From: an uncultured Pelagibacteraceae bacterium
Lineage (GTDB): Bacteria; Pseudomonadota; Alphaproteobacteria; Pelagibacterales; Pelagibacteraceae
Direction: 5' to 3'
DNA length: 38,306 bases
Assembly: GCA_902574685.1 (NCBI GenBank)
Contig: CACGOO010000012.1
Location: forward strand, 1-38,306
Positions 19,684 through 30,051 of the stretch are shown here, in pieces. Below the pieces are notes generated by a model. It saw nothing but the letters and a program-made list of their open reading frames with translations. It was not told where the DNA came from and did not search any database. Positions within the stretch are counted from its first letter, which is position 1; each line of letters opens with the position of its first letter. The position numbers were made by a program, and so were the translations under genes.

Positions 19684-21492
19684 CTACTCTTTGTTTATCC
19701 TTAAAACACCTATAAATGCTTCTTGAGGAATCTCAACTTTTCCAAATTGCTTAGCTCTAGCTTTACCTTTTTTCTGTTTTTCAAGCAGTTTTCTTTTTCT
19801 ATCTGTCGCTCCACCTCCATGAATTTTTGTTAATACATCCTTTTTAAAACCTTTAATAGTTTCTCTAGCAATAATTTTACCTCCAATAGCTGCTTGAATC
19901 GGTATCATAAAGTTGTGTCTTGGAATTAAGTCTTTTAATTTTTCACAGACCTCTCTACCTGTAGTTTGAGCAAAATCTTTATGTATCATCATTGCAAGAG
20001 CATCAACAGGTTCTGAGTTTACAAGTATATTCATTTTTACTAGATCTCCTTCTTTGTGATTAATAATTTCATAATCAAAACTAGCATATCCACTTGTCAT
20101 AGATTTAAGTCGATCGTTAAAATCAAATACTACTTCATTTAAAGGTATCTCATAATTAATTACTGCACGATTTCCTGAATAACTTAAATTAGTTTGAATA
20201 CCTCTTTTATTTTGACATAACTTAATAATTGATCCCAAGTATTGGTCTGGAGTGATAATTGTGGCTTTAATCCATGGTTCTTCAATAAATTTTATATAAG
20301 TAGGATCTGGTAAATTCGATGGATTTTGAAGTTCAATAATCTCACCATTATTTAAGTGAACTTTATAAACAACACCAGGTGTTGTGGTTAATAAATTTAT
20401 ATCAAATTCTCTTTCAAGTCTTTCTGTGATTATTTCAAGGTGTAAAAGACCTAAAAATCCACATCTAAAACCAAGTCCTAAGGCAGATGATGATTCTGCT
20501 TCATAAGAAAAACTTGCATCATTTAATTGTAATTTAGCAAGTCCATCTTTTAATTTTTGATATTCAGAACTATCTACAGGAAATAAACCACAAAAAACTA
20601 CTGGTTTACTCGGCTTAAAACCTGGTAATGCATCTTGGAGGGGATTTTCTGCATCACATATAGTATCTCCAACTTTAGTTTCCGATAAAATTTTAATACC
20701 AGTTGTAATAAAACCTATTTCTCCAGCATTAAGCTCGCTCACATCTTTTGCTTTAGGAGTAAAAACACCAACTTTTTCTACAATATATTCTTGATTTGTA
20801 GACATCATTTTTATTTTCATATTTTTTTTTAGTTTTCCATCTATAATTCTCACTAATATGACTACTCCAAGATACGTGTCATACCAGCTGTCAACTAATA
20901 AACATTTTAATTTGCTATTTTTTTCACCTTTAGGTCCAGGCAAAGAATTAATAATTTGCTCAAGAATTTCGTCTATTCCTTGTCCAGTTTTTCCAGAGCA
21001 TGGAACAGAATTAGATGTATCTATGCCAATCACATCCTCAATTTGATTATTTGTTCTCTCAAGATCAGATGCTGGTAAATCAATTTTATTTAATACTGGA
21101 ATAATCTCATGATTTATATCAAGTGCTTGGTATACATTTGCGAGTGTTTGAGCTTCAACTCCTTGAGTGCTATCTACAATTAATATTGAACCTTCGCACG
21201 CATAAAGGCTTCTACTAACTTCATAACTAAAATCTACATGTCCTGGGGTGTCTATAATATTTAAAATATAATTTTTGCCATTTTTAGCTTTATAATTTAA
21301 TTTAACTGTTTGTGCTTTAATTGTTATCCCTCTCTCTCTTTCTATATCCATAGAGTCAAGCACTTGAGATTTCATTTCTCTATCACTCAAACCTCCGCAT
21401 TTATGAATTATTCTGTCAGCTATAGTTGATTTACCATGATCTATATGAGCTATAATTGCAAAATTCCTAATGTTGTCTATTGTATCATCCAT
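19684..21492 (-). CDS. lepA: Elongation factor 4 (LepA) GTPase
   Basis: A ribosome-associated translational GTPase that affects initiation and back-translocation and helps under ionic stress. The 602 residues match the family length. The G domain shows AHIDHGKST (15-23), the switch I segment [16 protein letters not shown] (81-85) and NKID (135-138). Domains II, III and V follow, then the LepA-specific C-terminal domain with [20 protein letters not shown] and [18 protein letters not shown]. The start lies 2 bases after the pheT stop, in the same minus-strand run. Confidence 0.97.
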   Translation of the reverse strand: MDDTIDNIRNFAIIAHIDHGKSTIADRIIHKCGGLSDREMKSQVLDSMDIERERGITIKAQTVKLNYKAKNGKNYILNIIDTPGHVDFSYEVSRSLYACEGSILIVDSTQGVEAQTLANVYQALDINHEIIPVLNKIDLPASDLERTNNQIEDVIGIDTSNSVPCSGKTGQGIDEILEQIINSLPGPKGEKNSKLKCLLVDSWYDTYLGVVILVRIIDGKLKKNMKIKMMSTNQEYIVEKVGVFTPKAKDVSELNAGEIGFITTGIKILSETKVGDTICDAENPLQDALPGFKPSKPVVFCGLFPVDSSEYQKLKDGLAKLQLNDASFSYEAESSSALGLGFRCGFLGLLHLEIITERLEREFDINLLTTTPGVVYKVHLNNGEIIELQNPSNLPDPTYIKFIEEPWIKATIITPDQYLGSIIKLCQNKRGIQTNLSYSGNRAVINYEIPLNEVVFDFNDRLKSMTSGYASFDYEIINHKEGDLVKMNILVNSEPVDALAMMIHKDFAQTTGREVCEKLKDLIPRHNFMIPIQAAIGGKIIARETIKGFKKDVLTKIHGGGATDRKRKLLEKQKKGKARAKQFGKVEIPQEAFIGVLRINKE

Positions 21493-21494
21493 TT

Positions 21495-23903
21495 TTAGGA
21501 TCTAATTTTTGCAAGAGACTTTGACTCAACGGAAGAGATAATTAGTTTATTAATATTGTCCAGGTCATTTTCATTTAATGTTTTTTCTTCTGACTGAATA
21601 GTTACATTAACAGTTATAGATTTTTTTCCCTCTGGTATATTTTCTCCCTCAAAAACATCAAATACTTTTACTGACTTTATTAATTTGTTATCAACAGATT
21701 TAATTATATTAACTAATTCTTGAGATTTAAAATTTTTATTAATAATAAATGCAAAATCTCTCTCTGATTTTTGGAAATCAGAAAATTTATATTCGGATTT
21801 TGAATCTTTTATCTTTTGTTTTGACGCTCTAATATAATCAAGACAAATTTCAAATATTACCAAACCTTCAGTTTTTATATCTAATTTTTTCATTATAATT
21901 GGATGTATTTCACCAAAATATGCTATAGCATTTTTTTCGTTTTTATTTTGGTAGACTCCTCCAGATTTTCCTGGATGATAGTAAGAAGGAGTTCTATCGT
22001 CTATAATAATATCATCTTTATTAATCCCTGCTTCACAAAGACTTTGTATTACATCTTTTTTTACATCGAATGTGTCTACAATTCTCTCTTTATCATTCCA
22101 AGACAATCTTGAAATCTTTCCTGCTCTTACAGCGCCTATCACTGTCAGTTGATCTCCAGGATTTTTTCCTTTAAACGCTGGACCAATTTCAAATAAAGAA
22201 ATATCTTTAAATCCTCTATCTAAATTTTTCTTCAAATAATATAATAAATTTGGAAAAATAGAATTTCTTAGAACATTTAAATCTGAACTAATCGGATTTA
22301 CGATTGATATTTCTTCATCATTTTCTTTAAATAATTGATTAATTTTAGAATCAGTAAATGACCATGTCACGGTCTCTAAATAACCTTTAGATGCGACAGA
22401 TCTTTGTAAAAAATGAAATAATTTCTGATAATAATTAAGTGTTGGCTTTAATCTCGTCTTAATAGGTTCTAAAGTATTAATATATTCATAACCTTTTATT
22501 CTCACTATTTCTTCAACAATATCAATTGGTTGAATTATATCAGGTCTCCATGAAGGTATTGCTAGTTTTAAAATTTTTTTATTCTTAGATACATTAAAAC
22601 CTAGCCTTTCTAGTATTTTGATTAATTCTTTATTTTCAACATTAAATCCAGTTGTTTTTTCAAAAAGAAATGGATCAAAATTTATTATTGTTTTTTTATA
22701 ATTTTCAATTTTTTTTACATCTAAATTGCTTATTTCACCTCCACAAATTTGTTTTATTAGTTCAGAAGCTTTTATTAATCCTTCTTCAATTGAAAGGGGA
22801 TCTATTCCTCTTTCGAATCTGAATTTTGCATCTGTATCTATATTTAATTGTTTAGAGGTTTTTCTTATTGAACGTGGTAAAAAATAAGCAGATTCTAATA
22901 ATATATTTTTAGTCGAATATTCTGTTCCTGATCTTGTCCCACCAATTATGCCACCAAGACCAAGGACTCCAGATCTGTCAGAAATAACGCACATATCATT
23001 TTCTAAAATATATTTTTTATTATCTAAGGCTTCGAAGCTTTCTCCTTTAGAAGAACTTCTAACAATAATTTCATTATCTATTTTATCTGCATCATAAGCG
23101 TGTAATGGTCTATTTAAGTCAAACATTACATAATTAGTAATATCAACTATCGCAGATATTGGTTTTTGGCCTAAAGACAGAATTTTATCTTTTAGCCATT
23201 TTGGACTCTCTTTATTTGTTACACCTTTTATTAAACAACTTCCAAATATTGTGCATCCTTGAGCTTTTTCTTTTTTTATTGTTACGTTTATATTTTGATT
23301 ACCTCTATATTTTAAATTGGATTTTTTATTAATTTTTAATTTACCAGCACCAGCAGCAGACAAATCTCTAGCAATTCCTCTTACTCCTAAACAATCTGGT
23401 CTATTGGGCGTAATTGATAAATCTATTACTTTTTCAGAAGTGTTTTTAAAATATTTTTCTCCAATTTTATTTGCATATTTATCGTTTTTTAATTCTATAA
23501 TTCCATCACTTTCATTGGATAATAGTAATTCTGACTCAGAACAGAGCATTCCATATGATGTTACACCTCTTATTTTACTTACAGATAATTTCATCTGATT
23601 TTTAGGAATAATCGATCCTGGAGGTGCATAAACAGTCAAAAGACCATTTTTTGCATTTAGGGCTCCACATACTACTTCAATTGTTTTGTCACTACCTATA
23701 TCAACATCACATAACTTCAATCTGTCAGCATTTGGATGAGTTTTGGCATTTATAATTTTTGCAACAATAAATGTATCTAATTCAGATGTAGAGCTCTCAA
23801 AGCTTTCTACTTCTAGACCAATATTAGTTAATTTATCTATTATTTGATTATTGTTAAATTTTGTATCAAGATGGTTTTTTAACCAGTCAACTGTGAACTT
23901 CAT
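21495..23903 (-). CDS. pheT: Phenylalanine--tRNA ligase beta subunit
   Basis: Large subunit of the alpha2-beta2 phenylalanyl-tRNA synthetase. The 802 residues follow the bacterial domain order: N-terminal [13 protein letters not shown], a tRNA-binding OB domain (about 40-150, with [16 protein letters not shown]), B3/B4 editing domain ([20 protein letters not shown] and ARFKFERGID-like [10 protein letters not shown]), B5 domain, a catalytic-like core ([19 protein letters not shown]), and a C-terminal FDX-ACB anticodon-binding domain ([17 protein letters not shown]). The start overlaps the pheS stop by 4 bases, coupling the subunits one to one. Confidence 0.97.
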   Translation of the reverse strand: MKFTVDWLKNHLDTKFNNNQIIDKLTNIGLEVESFESSTSELDTFIVAKIINAKTHPNADRLKLCDVDIGSDKTIEVVCGALNAKNGLLTVYAPPGSIIPKNQMKLSVSKIRGVTSYGMLCSESELLLSNESDGIIELKNDKYANKIGEKYFKNTSEKVIDLSITPNRPDCLGVRGIARDLSAAGAGKLKINKKSNLKYRGNQNINVTIKKEKAQGCTIFGSCLIKGVTNKESPKWLKDKILSLGQKPISAIVDITNYVMFDLNRPLHAYDADKIDNEIIVRSSSKGESFEALDNKKYILENDMCVISDRSGVLGLGGIIGGTRSGTEYSTKNILLESAYFLPRSIRKTSKQLNIDTDAKFRFERGIDPLSIEEGLIKASELIKQICGGEISNLDVKKIENYKKTIINFDPFLFEKTTGFNVENKELIKILERLGFNVSKNKKILKLAIPSWRPDIIQPIDIVEEIVRIKGYEYINTLEPIKTRLKPTLNYYQKLFHFLQRSVASKGYLETVTWSFTDSKINQLFKENDEEISIVNPISSDLNVLRNSIFPNLLYYLKKNLDRGFKDISLFEIGPAFKGKNPGDQLTVIGAVRAGKISRLSWNDKERIVDTFDVKKDVIQSLCEAGINKDDIIIDDRTPSYYHPGKSGGVYQNKNEKNAIAYFGEIHPIIMKKLDIKTEGLVIFEICLDYIRASKQKIKDSKSEYKFSDFQKSERDFAFIINKNFKSQELVNIIKSVDNKLIKSVKVFDVFEGENIPEGKKSITVNVTIQSEEKTLNENDLDNINKLIISSVESKSLAKIRS

Positions 23904-24967
23904 CTACTTAGTCCTCTATAATTTGAAGGGACATCCAATGGATCGAAGCCAAAGTGACTTAACCATCTATAATCAGTCTCAAAAAAGGCTCTTAAATCAT
24001 TAATTCCATATTTTAACATTCCAAGTCTGTCTATGCCAATTCCAAAGGCATATCCTTGATATTTACTTGGATTAACATTTACATTTTTTAAAACATTTGG
24101 ATGAACCATTCCACAGCCTAGAATTTCTAACCATTTATTACCTTCACCAATTACTATCTTTCCATTTTTAATTTCATATCCTATATCTACTTCTGCTGAA
24201 GGTTCCGTAAATGGAAAATGACTTGGTCTGAATCTCATTTTAATTTTATCAACTTCAAAAAACTCCTTAATAAAATAATTTAAACATCCTTTTAAATGTC
24301 CCATATTTATATTCTTATCTATATGAAGTCCCTCAACTTGATGAAACATCGGAGCATGAGTTTGATCACTATCTGATCTGTAAGTTCGTCCCGGAGCAAT
24401 AATTTTAAAAGGAGCTTTACCCTTTAGCATAGTTCTTACCTGAACTGGAGATGTGTGAGTTCTCAAAAGTAATTCCTTATTATTATCAAGGTAAAAAGTA
24501 TCATGCATATCTCTAGCTGGATGGTTATCCGGTGTATTTAATGCTGTAAAATTATTATATTCATTTTCTACATCTGGGCCTTCCTCAACACTAAATCCTA
24601 TTTCAGAAAATATAGATGAAATTTCATCTATTACCTGAGAGACTGGATGAATTTTACCAATTTCAATATTTCTTTCAGGAAGAGTTACATCAATTTTTTC
24701 TTTCTCAAGCTTTAAATTAATTTCTTTAGTTTCAATTTCTTGAATTTTGATTAATATTTTATTTTGAAGTTCATCTTTAATATTATTTAAATCTGAGGCT
24801 AATTTTTTTCTTTCCTCTACAGAAATCGAACCTAATTTTTTAAATTCGTTAGATATAATTCCATTTTTTCCAAATAGTTCGGATTTAATGTTATTTACTT
24901 TTTCAATGTTATTTTCTTTGTTAAGCTTATCGATATAATTATCTTTTATTTTTTTAATATCAGACAT
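23900..24967 (-). CDS. pheS: Phenylalanine--tRNA ligase alpha subunit
   Basis: Catalytic subunit of phenylalanyl-tRNA synthetase, 355 residues. An N-terminal coiled coil (about 1-90) for tRNA contact precedes the class II catalytic core: [19 protein letters not shown], the [20 protein letters not shown] segment, [17 protein letters not shown] (motif 2 region), [10 protein letters not shown], and motif 3 in [18 protein letters not shown]. The final SNYRGLSR is unusually short but within the family range. It lies 43 bases downstream of rplT, the usual rpmI-rplT-pheS-pheT order in alphaproteobacteria. Confidence 0.97.
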   Translation of the reverse strand: MSDIKKIKDNYIDKLNKENNIEKVNNIKSELFGKNGIISNEFKKLGSISVEERKKLASDLNNIKDELQNKILIKIQEIETKEINLKLEKEKIDVTLPERNIEIGKIHPVSQVIDEISSIFSEIGFSVEEGPDVENEYNNFTALNTPDNHPARDMHDTFYLDNNKELLLRTHTSPVQVRTMLKGKAPFKIIAPGRTYRSDSDQTHAPMFHQVEGLHIDKNINMGHLKGCLNYFIKEFFEVDKIKMRFRPSHFPFTEPSAEVDIGYEIKNGKIVIGEGNKWLEILGCGMVHPNVLKNVNVNPSKYQGYAFGIGIDRLGMLKYGINDLRAFFETDYRWLSHFGFDPLDVPSNYRGLSR

Positions 24968-25010
24968 TTTAATAGAATATTTGTTAAAGGAAGAAAAACA
25001 ATAGTCTTGA

Positions 25011-25367
25011 TTAATTTAATGCTGCTTGAGCCTTTTTAACTATAGTTTTGAATGCTTCGGGGTTATCGTAAGCAATTTCTGCAAGAATTTTTCTATCTAA
25101 TTTAATTCCTGATTTGCTTAAACCATTAATAAACTTTGAATATGTTATACCTTCTGATCTGACACCAGCATTAATTCTTTGTATCCACAATGATTTGAAA
25201 TCCCTTTTTTTATTTCTTCTATCTCTATAAGCATACTGCATAGCTTTTTCCATTGCTTGTCTTGCAACTCTTATCGTGTTTTTTCTTCTTCCCCACTGAC
25301 CTTTAACTGCTTTTAAAACTTTTTTATGTTTAGCTCTGCTTGTAACTCCTCTTTTAACTCTTGCCAT
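25011..25367 (-). CDS. rplT: 50S ribosomal protein L20
   Basis: A 118-residue 23S rRNA-binding assembly protein. The start [19 protein letters not shown] is diagnostic, as are [26 protein letters not shown] and [11 protein letters not shown]. In many bacteria L20 represses translation of its own infC-rpmI-rplT operon by binding the mRNA; whether that happens here cannot be judged. It starts one base after the rpmI stop. Confidence 0.98.
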   Translation of the reverse strand: MARVKRGVTSRAKHKKVLKAVKGQWGRRKNTIRVARQAMEKAMQYAYRDRRNKKRDFKSLWIQRINAGVRSEGITYSKFINGLSKSGIKLDRKILAEIAYDNPEAFKTIVKKAQAALN

Positions 25368-25368
25368 T

Positions 25369-25575
25369 TTATCCTCTTAAGCTGTAAGGCATATAAGATT
25401 TTACTATCTTACCATCTTGTTTGGATAAAACAGTCGTGCCTCTTTGTTTTCTAATTTGTGAATTCGTTCTTTTAATCATGCCGTGTCTTTTTCCAGCCTG
25501 TGGGGTAATAACCTTACCTTTAGCTGAGATTTTAAATCTTTTTTTAGCTGAACTTTTTGTTTTTAACTTGGGCAT
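25369..25575 (-). CDS. rpmI: 50S ribosomal protein L35
   Basis: A 68-residue basic ribosomal protein. [20 protein letters not shown] is the standard start and [10 protein letters not shown] the conserved core. It stands between infC (52-base gap) and rplT (1-base gap), the conserved infC-rpmI-rplT order. Length matches the family (64-67 is usual). Confidence 0.97.
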   Translation of the reverse strand: MPKLKTKSSAKKRFKISAKGKVITPQAGKRHGMIKRTNSQIRKQRGTTVLSKQDGKIVKSYMPYSLRG

Positions 25576-25627
25576 AATTTTCGGGGTTATACAAATATTA
25601 AATTAAATTTACAACTAGAAATATGGC

Positions 25628-26173
25628 TTATAAAGGCTGGATTACCATAATCATTTGCTTTCCATCAAATTTTGGCTGAAGCTCTACTCTCCCAATAGTC
25701 TCCATATCTGCCTTAATTTTATCCATTAATTCATTGCCAAGGTTTGAATGTTGTAACTCTCTCCCTTTGAACCTTATTGTAAATTTGACTTTATCACCTT
25801 TTGCCAAAAATTTCTGAGCATTTTTAATTTTGAAAGTGTAGTCATGAACTTCTGTGACTGGCCTTAATTTTATTTCTTTTAATTCAATTTTCTTTTGTTT
25901 TTTTTTTGCTTTGTTAGCTTTTTTTTGTGCGTCGTATTTATATTTACCCATGTCCATAATTTTACAGACAGGTGGTTTTGCATTCGGAGCAATTTCGATT
26001 AAATCTAAACCTTCATTTTTTGCTTTATTGATAGCCTCATTTAAATTTAAAATTCCTAAATTTTCTCCATCACTTGCAATAACTTGAACTTCATTTGATG
26101 TAATCCTGTTGTTAGACCTTGGGCCTCTTGCTTTAGTTCTTTTTTGAAAATAATTTTGTTTAAAATCTGCCAC
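25628..26173 (-). CDS. infC: Translation initiation factor IF-3
   Basis: Binds the 30S subunit and checks start-codon and initiator-tRNA selection. The 181 residues include the N-domain (NNRITSNEVQVIASDGENLG, NEAINKAKNEGLDLIEIAPN, PPVCKIMDMGKYKYDAQKKA), a lysine-rich linker, and the C-domain (KLRPVTEVHDYTFKIKNA, KVKFTIRFKGRELQHSNLG). The start codon is GTG at 26173, directly abutting the thrS stop; non-ATG starts are common for infC because the factor discriminates against its own unusual start. The 12 or so residues before GPRSNNRIT are slightly longer than the minimum. Confidence 0.97.
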   Translation of the reverse strand: MADFKQNYFQKRTKARGPRSNNRITSNEVQVIASDGENLGILNLNEAINKAKNEGLDLIEIAPNAKPPVCKIMDMGKYKYDAQKKANKAKKKQKKIELKEIKLRPVTEVHDYTFKIKNAQKFLAKGDKVKFTIRFKGRELQHSNLGNELMDKIKADMETIGRVELQPKFDGKQMIMVIQPL

Positions 26174-28093
26174 TTAGATTGAAGGGGCTTTATTTAGATC
26201 TGCATATTTTTTTATAAATTCTTTCAAAGCCATATTTTCTTGTTTATTAGAATCCAATCTTCTAATAGTTACACTGTTGGAGTCAACTTCTTTTTTTCCA
26301 CAAATCAATAACATTGGTACTTTTGTTAAAGAATGATCTCTTATTTTATAATTTAAATTGTGATTTTTAAGATCCACCTCCACAATCAAACCACTTCGTT
26401 TTAATTCCTTAGCTACACTTTTAGCATATTCATCAAAATCACTAGAGATTGGAATAACTACTGCTTGTAAAGGTGATATCCAAAATGGCAGCTTACCTGC
26501 ATAATTCTCTATAAGGATACCTATGAACCTTTCTAAAGATCCAAATAATGCTCTGTGTAACATTACAGGCACTTTTTTAGTTCCATCTTTATCAACAAAA
26601 GAAGCCCCTAATCTACCTGGTAAATTTAAATCTACTTGCAAGGTTCCACACTGCCAATCTCTACCGATTGCATCTCTTAAAACAAATTCAATTTTTGGTC
26701 CATAAAATGCGCCCTCACCTTTATTGATTGAGTACTCTAGCTTTGTCGCTTTAATTGCCTCTAACAATGCAGCCTCTGACTTATCCCAAACTTTATCGTC
26801 ACCAACTCTTAAATCTGGTCTATCTGAATATTTTAAAATAACATCTTCAAAACCAAGATCTTTATAAATTTCTAGAATTAAATTTGTAACACTCAAACAT
26901 TCTTCGGTAATTTGTTCTTCTGTACAGAAAATATGTGCATCATCTTGAGTAAAGGCTCTTACACGTAATAATCCATGCAATGCACCTGAAGGTTCATATC
27001 TATGAACTTTTCCAAATTCTGACATCTTTAAAGGTAAGTCTCTATAACTTTTAAGTCCTTGATTAAATACTTGAACACACCCAGGACAATTCATGGGTTT
27101 AATTGCAAATACTTTTTCATCTGGTGTAGTTGAAGTATACATATTAGCTCCAAATTTTTCCCAGTGGCCAGATTTTTCCCACAAAGATCTATCAAGTATT
27201 TCTGGCGTATTTATCTCTTTGTAACCGTCGTGATCTTGTTTCATTCTCATATATGAAACTAATTTTTGGAACAAATTCCATCCTTTCTGATGCCAAAACA
27301 CAGATCCAGGACTTTCTTCTCTAAAATGAAATAAATCCATCTCTTTTCCAATTTTTCTATGATCTCTTTTTTCTGCTTCCTCTATTCTCTGAAGATAAAG
27401 GTCTAATTCTTTTTGAGTTGCCCAACCAGTACCATATATTCTTTGAAGCATTTCATTATTAGAGTCACCACGCCAATAAGCTCCAGATACTTTTGTCAGT
27501 TTGAAAGCCTTACCTATTTTACCAGAAGATACTAAATGTGGACCTCTACATAAATCGTGCCATGTTTCGCCATGATGATAAACCGTAAGTTCTTCGTTTT
27601 TAGGAATGCTCTCAATTATCTCGGCTTTGTATTTTTCTCCAATTTTTTTAAAATGACTTATTGCTTTATCTCTCTCCCAAACTTCTTTTCTTGTTTTTAC
27701 ATCTTTATCTATTATCTCTGACATTTTTTTTTCAATCTTTTTTAAATCATCGCTAGTAAAAGGCTCTTTTCTTGCAAAATCATAGTAAAATCCATTTTCT
27801 ATAACTGGTCCAATTGTTACCTGTGTGCCAGGGTAAAGTTCTTGAACAGCCATAGCCATTATATGTGCAGTATCATGTCTGATAACTTCTAAACCTTCTG
27901 GATCTTTAGCTGTAAATATTTTAATAGAACAATCATTTTCAATAACAGTATATAAATCTTTAAGTTCACCGTTTATGCTCATTACTAAAGCTTGCTTACC
28001 TAAAGACTTGCTAATTTTTTCAGCAACCTCAGTACCTGTTATACTTTTTTCAAAGTTTAATTTCTTTCCATCTGGTAGTGTAATATTTGGCAT
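26174..28093 (-). CDS. thrS: Threonine--tRNA ligase
   Basis: Charges tRNA-Thr. The 639 residues show an N-terminal TGS domain (about 1-62), the editing/second additional domain with HDTAHIMAMAV and the GPHLVSSGKIG region, the class II core (AIKPMNCPGCVQVFNQGLKS with the zinc cysteine, RYEPSGALHGLLRVRAFTQD, and motif 3 in VPVMLHRALFGSLERFIGIL), and a C-terminal anticodon-binding domain from about 535. It overlaps the upstream glycosyltransferase by one base (TAATG) and abuts infC, the widespread thrS-infC pairing. Confidence 0.98.
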   Translation of the reverse strand: MPNITLPDGKKLNFEKSITGTEVAEKISKSLGKQALVMSINGELKDLYTVIENDCSIKIFTAKDPEGLEVIRHDTAHIMAMAVQELYPGTQVTIGPVIENGFYYDFARKEPFTSDDLKKIEKKMSEIIDKDVKTRKEVWERDKAISHFKKIGEKYKAEIIESIPKNEELTVYHHGETWHDLCRGPHLVSSGKIGKAFKLTKVSGAYWRGDSNNEMLQRIYGTGWATQKELDLYLQRIEEAEKRDHRKIGKEMDLFHFREESPGSVFWHQKGWNLFQKLVSYMRMKQDHDGYKEINTPEILDRSLWEKSGHWEKFGANMYTSTTPDEKVFAIKPMNCPGCVQVFNQGLKSYRDLPLKMSEFGKVHRYEPSGALHGLLRVRAFTQDDAHIFCTEEQITEECLSVTNLILEIYKDLGFEDVILKYSDRPDLRVGDDKVWDKSEAALLEAIKATKLEYSINKGEGAFYGPKIEFVLRDAIGRDWQCGTLQVDLNLPGRLGASFVDKDGTKKVPVMLHRALFGSLERFIGILIENYAGKLPFWISPLQAVVIPISSDFDEYAKSVAKELKRSGLIVEVDLKNHNLNYKIRDHSLTKVPMLLICGKKEVDSNSVTIRRLDSNKQENMALKEFIKKYADLNKAPSI

Positions 28094-29247
28094 TAGTTTA
28101 TTAATTTTTTATACTCTGAATAAGTAGAAAAACACATTTTTTCAACATTAAATTTTGAAACAACATTTTTTCTACCTTCTATGCCCATTTGATTGATAGT
28201 CTGTTCATCTAAATTCATAATTTCTATTAATTTTTTTGAAAGATCCTCAGAATTATTTGCTTCAAATAAAAATCCTGTTTTATTTTCATTTATAGTCTCT
28301 TTTGATCCCCCAATGTTACTTGCAACAATTGGTTTTTTCATTGCCTGAGCCTCAACAGATATTCTTCCAAAGGCTTCTGGTTCTATTGATGAGGAAACTA
28401 TGATGTCTGAAACTTTGTAAGCTAATGGCATATTTTTACAATGATCTATGAATCTTACCTGGTTGGTTAATCTGTACTGTTCAACTAACCTAATAAGTTT
28501 CTTTTTGTAAAGTTCTCTTCCTTGATCGCTCCCAAGAATAATTACATTAAATACCTCGTGCCCTAAATTAATATTTACTTTATTAATAGCATCTAAAAAC
28601 ATTTCTTGGCCTTTCCATTCTGTTAATCTTCCAGGTAATAGAACGGTTTTTCTCTCAATTTTTAGTCCCCATGATTTAAATAATTCATCTTCCTCTGTTT
28701 CTATAGTAGTTGATGGATCAAAATAATCAGTGTTAATGCCTCTAAATATCACCAAGAATTTTTTTTTATCATTAAGGTATTCGGAATAGTTTTCTTTTAT
28801 ATGCGAAAATATAAAATTAGACCCAGCAATAATTAAATCTGATCTCAACATTACAGAATTATACAATTTTTTTAATTTACTTTTAAAATTATATGTTCCA
28901 TGAAATGTGGTTACAAATTTACGTCGTGTGATTTTTGTGGCTAGCAAACAAGACCATGCAGGTGCTCTGCTTCTCGCGTGGACAATATTAATTCCATAAA
29001 ATAAAATTATTAAAGAAATAATTATTGAATTAAAAAAAACCAAAATGGGGTTTTTGGAATTAACAGGTAATCTTATATATTTAACTTTTTTTTTATCTAT
29101 AAACTTTGTTAGTTCACCACCGTTGCAAATTAAAAAAGATTTACAATCATTTTCATGTAGATAGTGTGCGATATCATAACAACCTGTTTCTGCGCCACCG
29201 TATCCAAGTTTTGGTATAACTTGCAGAACTTTCAATTTTGGATGCAT
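28093..29247 (-). CDS. GT4-family (GT-B fold) glycosyltransferase
   Basis: A 384-residue cytoplasmic glycosyltransferase. The N-terminal domain begins VLQVIPKLGYGGAET, the nucleotide-sugar GT4 entry motif. The C-terminal domain has LLPGRLTEWKGQE and the EX7E motif with E291 and E299 in SIEPEAFGRISVEAQAM, followed by VASNIGGSKETI. Such enzymes build lipopolysaccharide, glycolipid or exopolysaccharide; donor and acceptor are unknown. A hydrophobic stretch (about 68-86) may associate with the membrane. It heads the thrS-infC run, with no other polysaccharide gene nearby, so a general envelope role is more likely than a capsule cluster. Confidence 0.9.
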   Translation of the reverse strand: MHPKLKVLQVIPKLGYGGAETGCYDIAHYLHENDCKSFLICNGGELTKFIDKKKVKYIRLPVNSKNPILVFFNSIIISLIILFYGINIVHARSRAPAWSCLLATKITRRKFVTTFHGTYNFKSKLKKLYNSVMLRSDLIIAGSNFIFSHIKENYSEYLNDKKKFLVIFRGINTDYFDPSTTIETEEDELFKSWGLKIERKTVLLPGRLTEWKGQEMFLDAINKVNINLGHEVFNVIILGSDQGRELYKKKLIRLVEQYRLTNQVRFIDHCKNMPLAYKVSDIIVSSSIEPEAFGRISVEAQAMKKPIVASNIGGSKETINENKTGFLFEANNSEDLSKKLIEIMNLDEQTINQMGIEGRKNVVSKFNVEKMCFSTYSEYKKLIN

Positions 29248-29289
29248 ATGGTAGAGTTATAATATTTCAAATCAATTTTAGTACTTTAT

Positions 29290-30051
29290 ATGAAAAAATT
29301 TAAATTTCTAAAAATTTCTAAAACAAAAAAACTAAGGTATATAAGCAATTATTATAAGAAAAATCTTTATATTATATTTTTACCAGGTTTTGCATCAGAT
29401 ATAGAAGGAGATAAACCTAAAAGATTTTTAAACTATGCTAAAAAAAATAAATTGGGTTTTTTGGCACTAGAATATTCTGGATACGGAAAATCTTCAGGTG
29501 AATTTACAAAAGGGAATATTTCCACTTGGGCAAATGATGCAAAACAGACTATTAAGAATATAGTTAAAAAAAATGATATAATTTTAATAGGTTCTAGTAT
29601 GGGTGCTTGGATTTCTTTATTATTATTTAAATCAATTAAGATACAGATTAAAGGCTTTATGGGAATTGGCTCTGCTCCAGAATTTTTAACAAGAATAATG
29701 TGGAAAAAATTTTCAAAAAAAACAAAGAGTGAAATTATCAAAAAAGGTATTAGCAAAATTAAAAATGGTGGGTATGAGTATCTCATAACTAATCAATTAA
29801 TTAAAGATGGAAGAAAAAAACAAAATAAAGTTTTGAATGTTAAAATTCCAATGAAAATACCCGTTACTATGGTCCATGGTCAAAAAGATGAAGTTGTACC
29901 AATTAAATACTCAAGAGAAGTTTTAAAAATCTTCAGCAAAGCAAAAAAAAAATTAAATATAATTAAGAAGGGTGACCATAGTCTCTCGTCAAAAAAAAAT
30001 CTAAACATTATTTGTAAAGAGTTAGATAATATTGTTAAAAATACTAACTAG
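29290..30051 (+). CDS. Alpha/beta-hydrolase (ABHD10-like serine hydrolase)
   Basis: A 253-residue alpha/beta-hydrolase. The nucleophile elbow is GSSMGAW (S103), the acid D200 is in GQKDEVVP, and the histidine H230 in KGDHSLS, a complete triad in the usual order. LPGFASDIEGDKP and EYSGYGKSSGEF resemble the ABHD10/acyl-thioesterase-like group widespread in alphaproteobacteria. The substrate (thioester, ester or glucuronide) is unknown. It has no signal peptide. It is divergent from the glycosyltransferase (42-base gap holding a TATAAT at 29258-29263) and its 3' end overlaps gltB by 8 bases. Confidence 0.88.
   Translation: MKKFKFLKISKTKKLRYISNYYKKNLYIIFLPGFASDIEGDKPKRFLNYAKKNKLGFLALEYSGYGKSSGEFTKGNISTWANDAKQTIKNIVKKNDIILIGSSMGAWISLLLFKSIKIQIKGFMGIGSAPEFLTRIMWKKFSKKTKSEIIKKGISKIKNGGYEYLITNQLIKDGRKKQNKVLNVKIPMKIPVTMVHGQKDEVVPIKYSREVLKIFSKAKKKLNIIKKGDHSLSSKKNLNIICKELDNIVKNTN

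Noticed and set aside
24968..25010. Possible terminator or leader between rplT and pheS
   Set aside because: The 43 bases contain no convincing hairpin, so I treat rplT-pheS as one transcript.
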